Below, piece by piece: positions 51,643-62,200 of a DNA stretch of 64,000 nt. Where the stretch lies: assembly GCA_020137815.1 (NCBI GenBank), contig CM035360.1:1246577-1310576 (forward strand). Reading direction: 5' to 3'. The number at the start of each line of letters is the position of its first letter. The stretch's first letter is position 1. A program made the translations under genes and the position numbers. The stretch is from Hormiphora californensis (lineage: Eukaryota > Ctenophora > Tentaculata > Cydippida > Pleurobrachiidae). The notes under the pieces were generated by a model that was given only the letters and a program-made list of their open reading frames with translations, had not been told where the DNA came from and did not search any database.

Positions 51643-51841
51643 TCATTAGTAAGACTTTCTGATTGTGGTACAGGTGTACGGGGTGGAAACTGTGTAGGTG
51701 GGGAAACACGTCTGGGGCGTACGAGGTCATAACAAGTCAAAACACGGATATATTGTTCGTACAATATATCCGTGTTTTGACTTGTTATGACCTCCCACGC
51801 CCCGGACGTGTTTCCCAACCTACACATTAGTAAGACTTTCT
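51643..51841. repeat. long hairpin between 17-bp direct repeats
   Basis: An inverted repeat with arms of about 65 bases is centred on 51757. The inner 30 bases on each side (AAAACACGGATATATTGT and complement) are perfect, and the outer parts show scattered mismatches. It is flanked by CATTAGTAAGACTTTCT at about 51644 and 51825. The flanks could be an unusually long target duplication or a remnant of a tandem duplication. If transcribed, it would form a long RNA hairpin. Confidence 0.7.
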
Positions 51842-52735
51842 ATCAAATAAACCATTGACCATTCCATCAATCTCTAGATTGCTATACAAATGATTTTACG
51901 TGATTTTCAATGATCAGACTGTCAAAACCAGGAAAAGGACAACAAGGATAAGATCAGAAAAAAACAGCTCAAATGATGAAATCTAATAATTGTTTTTGCT
52001 GAGGTTAGGATACTGTCAAAATTGCCGTGAACTATTGAAGAACACAGTGGTTGTAACAACGTGGAACTGTCTATTGTAGGACAGATAGTATAAACAGTGA
52101 ACATGAAATGAGTCATTATAATTAGCTTTAAATAGTCATCTGGAACTGTAATGATGTCTATTGGGGAGTGGGAAGGGAGATAGAAAGAGACTTGGTTGCA
52201 CGTTTGGTTAACATGGTCTAACGTGTTGAGCACTTACATCAACTTAGCCTTACATTATTACATGTTCAGTGTTCACGAATAAGTAATGTGTTCCTGACTA
52301 CTAGTTAGATTTAGAAGTTTGTATCCTGGTAGAGTGCTCGATCCGGGGATGCGGAGAGCTGAACTATTGTGACAAGTGAAACAAGGTTTTACAAAATGTG
52401 TTCCTGACTACATAATTTGGCCCGACCTAACGCACTTATACCGGGCCACTAAACGAAGGACAGATCACACACGTCAAGTACTTAGCAGCTACTATGACGT
52501 GACGCGGGAGATTTAATTGCCTTTAATTAGGAATGAAGGACATGTCGTATGAAAGAAAAGGAAAGAATATCATGGTAGGACACACAAGGTCGATTTATCC
52601 GAATTGAATTGAAGGTATGTAGAGGTGTATGGTAAATCGAGGTTCGACTCAATAACTTGAAGAAAACGAACTAGTTGTCAAGGATTAGAAATCCAGGCAG
52701 GAAGCCAGGAGATTATCAGTAGTGCATCGGCTGCA

Positions 52736-52814
<79 letters not shown>

Positions 52815-53534
52815 TTCTCTGCAGCACGTGGCTATATGACAGGTCGTTAACGATGATCAACTCTCCCAGATGAACACGTGTCAATCCATTGTATACCTAC
52901 CGCCAGAATAATTAGAATAATAAATATTAGCAGTGGACATGAAGAAAACAAATAATTTGATAATAACTGTTGTAATATATCTCAACTCATTCTATTTATT
53001 CAAACCACGGTTCTTAATTATCTCTCACGGTTTAACCCGGAAAACATCATCATCATTTGAATTTCTAGCCACGTACTGAACATGTTGTATCTCATGTTGT
53101 GTCTCATGTTTTAGTCCCAGCTAGAAAGCGAAAACGCGTGACATGGGAACATACAGAAGAATCCCGGAAGTAGAGATCACGTGTGTGTGAAACTGTGAGC
53201 TGAGAACTTTAAACAGCTCTCAAAGTAGAAGATAGCTATAAGTAGCTAGGGGATATTTATATTATTCAACAAATCAATTATGCAATTAATGCAACTGTCA
53301 AGGAATGATTTATTGATGGAATATGACTAAATGACTTATTCAAATAGGCAGGATCCGTTTCCCGACAATCGATCTTGTATATCAATTGGGACAGATCATC
53401 TCCACCGTCTGTTTACTATTCAAATTTTAGGAGAGATTTACCCATAGACCAGAGGTACAAAGCAATATTGTATTCATGGAATTCATTATTCACCAAACGG
53501 CAGATTAGGTCCAACGCAGACCACATTAGATAGA

Positions 53535-53609
<75 letters not shown>

Positions 53610-54114
53610 CGTGAGAGAGAGAAAGAGAGGGAGAGACCCAAAACGACCACACGATCTTGAATCTTGACAAAGAGAGCTCTGATATTTTTACTCTCTGAAC
53701 GGGTGTGGAATACTGTTGAGCAGGTGTTGGAATGTTTATATATAATATACTATGTATACTATATATACTCTTTGGACACCAAAAACATTAAAACAAGTAC
53801 CCTCCAATGACCACTCCCCTAAAAGTGTAATATGAAATGCATTACAATAATATTATTATTCGATGCATTACATAACATACTAATTCTAATTCTAATTCTA
53901 CTCAAGTGCTTCCGGCTCCAAACCGTCTCATTTTTAGATGCCCCGCACCCAGTTTCCTAAAGTGCCGCACTTAAGAGAGAGAGATACGAGATCAGGACAG
54001 TGCGACATTATCAGCTGATCAGATAAAAGAATCGTAAAATGCATGCTAAAAGGGTCCAAGGAGAAGAAGAAGAAGAAGAAGAGGCAGGAGGGGCTTTGAA
54101 GCCACAATTCCAAA
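51842..54114. other. intergenic with CT/GA microsatellites
   Basis: (CT)n runs at 52739-52812 and (GA)n at 53541-53603. Short GAA repeats lie directly upstream of the next gene (54060-54083). No coding segment is supported in this 2.2-kb stretch. Confidence 0.5.
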
Positions 54115-57100
54115 ATGTCGTTGTACCGATTGGTCACTCTTCTCGTAGCGTTTCTACTGCTTTCAGAGGCTCACGGTGGCTGGGGTGGTAGAAGGAGGGG
54201 ACATCGTGATAGATCATCAAAGGGGGCCAAACGTCACAGCAGGGGATCAGGTCGTTATTCAGACTACAACAACGGAGACCATGGTGTAATCATGGTAAAA
54301 GGCATGTCTGCAGGTGAACCTCACAATGGTTACAACATGCACAGTGGAATGAACTCAGTGCAACATTATGAACCTGCTGCAGCGCTAAACATGATTTGGG
54401 AGGACCCGAATGAATGGAACCTATGAAAACTGAAAACTGGAACAACTGGGTCGAAGATCAAAAGAAAAAGGCGCAACCAGCATATGAGGATTATATGGAT
54501 CAGCATGCAGCGCCAATTATGATTTGGGAGGACCCGAATGCGTGGAACTATGAAAACGAAAACTGGAATAACTGGGTCGAAGATCAAAAGAAAAAGGCGC
54601 AACCTGAACCTGAGGTGTACCAACCAGCATATGAGGATTATATGGATCAGCAGGAAAAGCTCAACCGGATCTGGGACGATGTGAGAGGCTACTGGGCCAG
54701 TTCGGAGAAGAAGGACACTTGGAGCCAATGGATTGAGGAACATCTTGTGGATTGGAGCAACTGGAGCTATGAAAAGGAGAAGGAAAATTGGATGAATTTT
54801 GAAAAAGAAAAGGAGAAGGAACGTTGGAGAGAGTCTGAAGTTGGGCAGGACGGTTGGGGTAACTGGGTTGATGGAGATATCGACAGTTGGGCCGACTGGG
54901 TAGCAGTAGGTGAAGATGAAAATTGGGGCTCCCTTGAAGATGAAAAGAAAGAAGATGTAGTAGATTGGAGCGACTGGACTGAGAAACATCTTGATTGGAG
55001 CGAATGGGACAATGCAGAGAGCAAGGACGATTGGGACAACTTGGTAGAGGCGAATGCTGCCACTTGGGCAGACTGGGTACAAGCAAGTGATTGGAGTGAC
55101 TGGGTAGGAGAAAATAAGAAAGAAAGCGATGTTGATGAAGCTTGGAGCGAACTGGGGATCAGATGAGAAGGAGAAACCTTGTAATGACTGATGAGGATAA
55201 AAACCCCGAGGAGGAAGAGTGGAGTCCGTGGGAATCGTGGGATGACATTAAGTGGGTGATGGACGGTGATGATTCAGACCTGATTCATGAACTTGGAGAA
55301 TTAATTGAGAAAGCGGCGATGTCACCTGAAGGTGAGGCGGTAAGTTTGTTGAGGTCATTGGTGAAAGATGATAATGATAATGATGATGATGATAATGATG
55401 ATGATGATGATGATGATAATGATAATGATAATGATAATGATGATGATGATGATGATGACTTATCAGGCAGTATTCATGATGGGTCAAACTGGGTGGATTG
55501 GACGGGCTGGTGGGATGAGACAAACTGGTGGGATGATGATGTTTGGAACGATAACGACGACGACTGGGGCTGGGGTTCTGGAAAATGGGGTTCTGGGAAG
55601 TGGTGGAAAAAGAAGAAATGGCTGAAGAACTGGAAGAAAAATAATTGGTGGGGCGGCGATAACTGGGGATCAGATGATTGGGGCACGTGGGACGGTGGAT
55701 GGATGGACGGTGGATGGTGGGATGCTGACTCTTGGTGGGATGGGAGCACAGATACAGATTGGATAACCGACCTGGATGACATCCTCTCCTTGCTTAATGG
55801 TGATGTTGATGATGGTGATCATGGTGATGGTGATGATGGTGGTGATGTTGCTATAGCAACTGTTCCTCCAACAGTGCCTCCAAAACCTGTAACAACTGAA
55901 CGTCTTGTAAAACCAGTGACACCATCGAAAAACCCACCAATAGTAGCTGGAAACTCTACAACCAATACGACGAGAACAAAACCTCCAAAACTCGCAGAAG
56001 ATCCTACCATGGTCCCGGATAAAGTGTATGTAATTCCAGTAACAGATGTTCCAGTGAACCCAGCATACCTCCAAGTAAATCCAACCCTGGTAGAAGAAGA
56101 TGTCCACCACTTGGAGAGGTTGGATTTAACTGACCTAAAGGCACTGATGGAGACTCTCAGTTACGGGGAGGATGTTCTCGGTGATAGGGATTGGGTTTGT
56201 GACGTCATCAAGGACCCTGACGTCATGGGGAGCATTGATCTTCTATTGGATGGTGAGGAAGCTACTGAACCTACTGGCATTGAAACGGAAACTGGATCTG
56301 GACTTGACGAGGAGCCAACCGAGTCTGGCATTGAAACCGCGGTAGTGACTGGATCTGGAATTGGTGGTGAGGCGATAGTAAATGGTACTGAAGTGGTAGT
56401 TAATGGTACCGGAACGAATGAGGAGGACGCAATCGAAACAGACTTTGTCATTGAGGAAGGGGAAGTAGGGAGTGGCGGTATAATAACCATGATGGTACCA
56501 TATGTTGATGTAATTACTGACCCGGTAGTGGGAGCAACTGGAGAGGTTCCTGAAGAGGAATCTGGGGAGGTTCCTGAAGAGGAATCTGGGGAGGCATCTG
56601 CTGACCGTTATCCGATACTGATCACTCAGATCCCGACTGCTTTGCAAGAAGAAGCTGTTACTGCAATTCCAGAAGAAGAAGGGATCCTGATCGTAGAACC
56701 AGGGATGTGGGAGTTAATGGGGTCGGTGGATGTTATGATTGTGGACGAAACCATGGCAACACCACCACCAGTGGAAAATGCAGTTTCATCAACGTTTTGG
56801 TACACAGAGCCGCGTGTTTTAGAGGTGGGTGTTCAGGATGATGAGATGGATTTCCCTGAACTGGAGGTGAGCGGAAACACGGACACCTTTGAGGAAGAAG
56901 AAGAAGAAATAAAGAAAGAGGAGGAAGAGGAATTATATGCTGGGACGTTCTTCGACAGGTTAGAAGAGAGGTTGGCCAACCCTGAACTAGGTGACCGAGC
57001 CCCAATTGCACTTCCAACTACACTGGAAGACCGAGATGAAGAAGTTAAAGAATACAAAGATAAACATGTTGGAAAGGAGGAAGATGTCGAGATAGAAAAG

Positions 57101-57373
57101 AAAGAGGAAATAAATGGGATGACAGATAAACTCGATAAAGTACGTCCAGCAGCTTCGAACGTAATTCGACCGGTCCCAGGGTTCGCTGGTTCGGGAGAAT
57201 TAAACTTCAACTTGCTTTCCAGTGACGCCAAAATCAGGGGCAAACGGTCCGCTATCTTCGCTCCGAAATCTGGATTTTCTGCCACAGGAATGCTATCTCG
57301 ACGGGAGGAGTTGGGCCTGCGAGTCTACTTTTCCTTCCTGAGATCATTTTGTAACCAGCGGGAGGAAGTGTGA
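54115..57373 (+). CDS. secreted Trp/Asp-rich acidic repeat protein, two frame breaks
   Basis: Three consecutive frames of one strand overlap end to start: 54115-54426, 54414-55166 and 55142-57373. The first starts with a signal peptide (MSLYRLVTLLVAFLLLSEAHG) and a basic GGWGGRRRGHRDR segment. Then come repeats of MIWEDPNAWN, NWNNWVEDQKKKAQ and YEDYMDQ. Next are WSDW/WADW/WSEW units spaced about 8-14 residues apart, a poly-Asp/Asn tract, a second Trp-rich zone (NWGSDDWGTWDGGW), and Thr/Pro and Glu-rich parts. A late RGKR-SA site may allow proprotein cleavage. At 54421 and 54431 the first repeat has one extra base each compared with the second repeat, and these two account for the first break. 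The second break is near 55150. Sequencing error or recent decay are both possible. I recognise no homologous family. No intron is needed. Confidence 0.75.
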
Positions 57374-57735
57374 GAGAAAATTACTCTGGACAGTGTGTAG
57401 TATCATTGATAGCTTACTAAAAACATTTTGAGCACGTGATCGAAGATTTGTAGAGTTTTGTAGACATATTAATAAGTTTAAAAACTTTTTATTACCTGAC
57501 AAAACTGTATAATTTGTTACCTCCTCGTTTCCTGTACCAGTACCAGTACCATCTCTAGCCAAAAACAGTCACCAAACATGACCATATAAGGAAAACCATT
57601 ACAACCTTATAAGGAAATGCGGGTAACAGTCTTCAATGATCAGCTCTCACCGCCCTACAAGGTATAGGTATACACACTCCAGTCCCTGACCACTATACAT
57701 CTAATTTCTAGTAGCTAATTGGCAACCTAAGTAGG
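57357..57735 (+). repeat. 3' flank of the Trp-rich gene, first copy
   Basis: Landmarks TCTCTAGCCAA, ATAAGG, AATGCGGGTAA, GTCTTCA, CTACAAGGTATAG and TACACACTCCAGTCCCT at 57550-57690 recur in order at 58292-58430. The 3' region has therefore been duplicated together with part of the coding sequence (57741-58140). Confidence 0.75.
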
Positions 57736-57740
57736 GGCGA

Positions 57741-58140
57741 CTGATGAAGTGGTATCTGGCGCTGGTATGGTTTCTGGTTAAACATCTGGTGAGATATGTG
57801 AAGAGGTTTGTGATGAAGTATCCGAGGAAGTATCTGAAGCGGTTTATGAAGTGGTATCCGGTGAGGTATCTGAGGAAGGTCCTGAAAAGGTGTCTGAGGA
57901 AGTATGATCCGGTGAGATATCTAACAACCGTTATACGATACCGATCACTCTCCCACCAGTAGCAGTATCACAATTCCAAAAGAAGAAGGTGCTACATCAT
58001 TGTTCACAGTTCCAGAACAAGGACTAGTGGTAGTAGACACAGCTGTGTATAATATGAGTATAATATGGGAGCTAGTGAAACTTAACAGGCGGAACTTAAC
58101 AGTGGAAGACATGAGAACGTCCCGAACCATTTATCCTTAA
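57741..58140 (+). pseudogene. degenerate copy of part of the Trp-rich gene
   Basis: In one frame it reads SGEVSEEGPEKVSEEV, then after an in-frame TGA continues with SGEISNNRYTIPITL. This parallels the VPEEESGEVPEEESGE ... ADRYPILITQI section at about 56540-56640. Other similar pieces follow (ITIPKEEG against AIPEEEG). Stops and shifts interrupt it, so it is a decayed tandem copy. Confidence 0.65.
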
Positions 58141-58654
58141 CCCCTCTCCTGTGAAAGAAGACTTTGTAGAATTTCGTAAATTTGTAGAATTTCAAAACTT
58201 TTTATCCGACAACTTAATCAAGATGCTGTCTACTTTTGTTTAGAGTCCGTCACATACAAAGTGTTATTAATCTCCCCGTTTCCTGTACCATCTCTAGCCA
58301 ACATCGGGACATGTCCATACATGGTAAACCACCACAACCAAATAAGGGAGTGCGGGTAAAAGTCTTCACTGCCAAGCTCTCAGCCGCTCTACAAGGTATA
58401 GATATACACACTCCAGTCCCTCACTATACATGTGATTGCTAGTAGATCTAATTGGGCAACCTATAAGTTTATAGGTTTTGCGAATCGGTTTGCCAAGTTG
58501 TTCAGATTTGTTAACTTGCTCCCGGAAACTTGCTTTTTGGTCATCAAAAACCCACATATCTGCGGAGCTGACTTGTTTGTTTGTTTGTTTGTTTGTGCTA
58601 TGATTCGGAGCTGACTTGTTGCTAGTTCAAGTTCCATAACCTCACTTTCAGTTT

Positions 58655-58703
58655 GGTTGGTAACCATGGTAACCATGGTAACTACGGTAACCATGGTAAC
58701 CTC
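58655..58703 (+). repeat. GGTAACCATGGTAACC palindromic repeat
   Basis: GGTAACCATGGTAACCATGG-type units recur about four times, each a palindrome around CCATGG, with one ACTACGG variant. The wider stretch 58460-58986 shows no gene. Confidence 0.8.
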
Positions 58704-58986
58704 GCAATCAATTTGACACACAATTAGTTTTAGTAAAATAAACAAGTTTTAATGTCTCACTGTTGGTGAAACTGCACCTCTCAAAAAACCAGAATGTTCG
58801 CCAGGTAATAAGTTCAACAATCGTAGTTCGAAGTTATCAGAACAGAGAGAATAGATTAAACTCTCTCAATAGAAGAGTTTTTATCAGCTGTAATCATATA
58901 TCATAATATAAAGTTGTAAATATTAGATAAACGCCTTAGTAAACATACAAAACTGCAGCATGTACTAACGATCTTCCCCCGGTCAG

Positions 58987-59185
58987 ATCGATAATATTGC
59001 TAGTAGCGCTACAAGTCCTCCAAGTGCTGAATGCTAAGGACACTCCCATAGTTTTCCATGGTAAGAAATGAAGGAGAGAAACATATAATACAGATCAAGG
59101 GTGTTCATAACTTTTCTACTGTTGTACATTAGTTGAGAAAGATGGGGGAGAGTGAGAGAGAGAAAGTTAAGATAGTGAAAGTTAA

Positions 59186-59222
<37 letters not shown>

Positions 59223-62200
59223 GGAGAGAAATGCTAGAAAGAAGGATTACCCCAACCCCTGCTGACATAAAACTTACCCGTTGATTCAGGTGATCATCAG
59301 CTCCGGCAGCGATTAGAGTTTATCACGAGTGAGCATGTTGTCGGAAGAACACAACCCTCAGCCTCAATTTCCACAACCCGCTCTGCAGTCATTGTTATTG
59401 ATATGCCAAGAGCCGGATTTCCCATCGCCATGGCTACCATAGATACCTACCAAAGGTTACAGGTTAGCGGTTTAACGACCGAGAGACGGACTATTATTGT
59501 TGGGAACAGTTACAGACTGCCCGGGTATGGGCTGATATTGATTGATTACAGGGTAATTAGCAGGGTAAATAGCAGAGTTAATTGGGTCGACAGGAGGGTG
59601 ATTTTGAGTGTGGATCATGTGTCAAGCTCAGTCAGGGCTAAACGCACGCGTGAGGTGAGAGGGAGTAAACGGGAGAGTTGGGCCATTCGTATAGTCAGTT
59701 TGTCCGTTTCCCTGTCACCATCTCACTTCTCACCTCACGCAACATCACCCTCACCCTCACCATTCCTCATTTCTCATTCAGGAATCCTCAAATATCCCTC
59801 CGTATCCCACAAAAAGGGAGTCGTCTGTGTGGACCAGGGCGCTATTCGACTCTCAGCCATGGTCCTGATTGACATGCCCCGGGCTGTTAGACCTGGAACG
59901 GTGATGGTCATGCCTGGGGTCCCGGGATGGGGTTCATTCCTGACCCGACACCGCGTCCTACCAACACTACCACCTGTGATGGGTGTGGGTGTACAAAACC
60001 AAGATGACAGGAAGATGATTCTGATCTTTATCCCTCGATCTATCTCCCTGGGCAGGTCCTTTGCTGTGCCCCTTCAGTCCAGTGAGATCCATGGGGATCT
60101 GGGGGTAACTTCCCCACCCTTAACTACGTTCAAACAAGGTGGATCATGGAAGCAGGGGTGTACTTTTCACAACTCTCCTCTCCTTGTTCCCGGGAAGGTG
60201 GAGCTAAAGAACCCGAAATCCAGGGTGACCAACAAACATCGTCTTACGAAGAGTTCTGATCGGCTGCAGAGAACGGGGTTAACAAGGGAACAAGAGACGA
60301 TAGTGGCCACTACTAGAAGGAGGTCCTACACTCTCACCTCGAAACACGATGGTAAAGTTTTGAAGAGAACAAACCGACTCCTCAGAATGAGGACTAAACA
60401 CCGGCTAAACTCAAAACAGAGGAACCTGCGTAAGAGGTTCACCTACCTGGCCAGCAGACTCCGTCTGGTCCGGGCTTCTCTCATGATAATGGAGATTGAG
60501 AGAGAGGAGCTCGAGGGATGGGTTGAGAGCGAGACCGGTCACGAGATGGATGTCCATGGTGAGGTCGAGGAAGAAGGTCGATGGCTGGTCCCCACTTCTC
60601 AGAGACTGGACTATCCAACGTCTAAATCTACCCCGGAAGTCGTCACCAGAATCCACATGGGGAGGGTGGTACGAATTCCGTCCATCCCAAGCCGTACCCC
60701 TCCTGCGTTCGTTCGTGCTCACATGTACCACACAGCTCGGGAGATCAAGAAAACATCCCTCTCATTTTCGCTGTGGAATCACCTTGCAGACACCCTAAGC
60801 ATTATGTTGGAGGTCCCTGGACCACAGCTGGGCGGAATCCAAGTGGGAACCTCACCCTGTACCCACTCTTTTAACCGGGTTACCATGACGACGGAGCAAT
60901 CACCAGGGTCAACATCTTTAGTTCTTCAGCAAGGGGTTACTGGGAGGAGCACGGCTGGGATGTCTCTCCTGATGTCAACACCAGATGGGCCTGAGCAGTT
61001 CGTGGATCACCTTACACCACCCATTATCTGCAAACAAGGCAGGAGGAAAGGGAGGGATATTGTGAGGATAAGGACCACAAAGCAGACGCCACATCCATGG
61101 TTCACAAGATCAGGATGTAGTTCTTGTTTTCACACCGTGGATGGGGAAAAGAGATCAGTTACCCTTCTGAGTGGAAAGAGGAGATGCCAGCCAGAGAGGA
61201 GACTCCAAAAACGGTCTGGTGGTGATCATTATTGTATTGATTGGCTGGAGGGGAGCTATTATTGGGGTGTCAGTGAGGAGAACTTGATTGTTGTTTGGAA
61301 CTATCAGTTTCCAACTAATTATTCCCCTGATTACTCCCCTAATAACTCCTCTCAGTCCAACCTAGAATCATGGTACTGGACACCCAGTTTAACTCGGTTC
61401 TTCACCTACTACACATTCCTCCAGACACTCCAACCAATGTCGGCCCAGGTCCAACGTTTCAGGCTCCGATACCCGGGAATTGACCTTTCAATGCGTCTCT
61501 CAATCAAGTTCTGCTTTTGCTTCCCATCACGGACCCTCACCCTCAGTCTCCGATCAATGAACTACATCACTAACCTATCCGGCAGGATAGTTTCCGCTGG
61601 CTACACAATGAAAACACTTGTCATTATCCAGTCTGTGCACTCCATTCTCCAACCAGCTGGTGGCTACAACCTGGTTCTACAGCAGCAACACCAAACAGGG
61701 TTACTCCAACTCCTCCAACCACCACAACTAACTGGTTACATCAGAAGCACCGGATATTCTCTCACTCTAACCAGTGTTACTGGTTACAACACAGATCGCA
61801 GGTTGGTTGGGGGTGTGGTTGGGTTCACCACCACTCATCCACTGCCGGTGAGTATGTTCCTGGTGTATCAGCTCCAACCCTACACGGTAAAAGAGACTCT
61901 TATTGTGGTGAATCCTGGTGCTCAATTGGAGGTGATTAGTTTCACAGCTAGCAATCTATTCCTCCCAGTCACACCTTATACGATGCGGTACAGAAGTCCA
62001 ATCTACCGGTCGGTGCAAGTGTTTAGGTACACGAGTTCCTCAGATATTCATAAATACTACACTCCATTCGTTTTAGGTAGCAGTCTCAGGTTTGAGTTGG
62101 TGGCCAAGCCATACTATCGGTCAGGGGAACAACGACCAAGGACCTACACCATGTCCAGTGTGAAACTCTTCAAAGTGGTTAGAAAACAGTTGAGGAGTGA

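Noticed and set aside
55368-55625. Met/Ile-rich and His-rich frames over the Asp/Asn tract
   Set aside because: Shadow frames of a GAT/AAT trinucleotide stretch within the Trp-rich coding sequence.
59655-59781. Possible 127-bp intron (GAG/GTGAGA donor, TTCTCATTCAG acceptor) in the giant exon
   Set aside because: Its removal shifts the frame and leads to a stop within 30 codons. The SAVIVIDMPRA and SAMVLIDMPRA repeats on each side are in the same frame without splicing.
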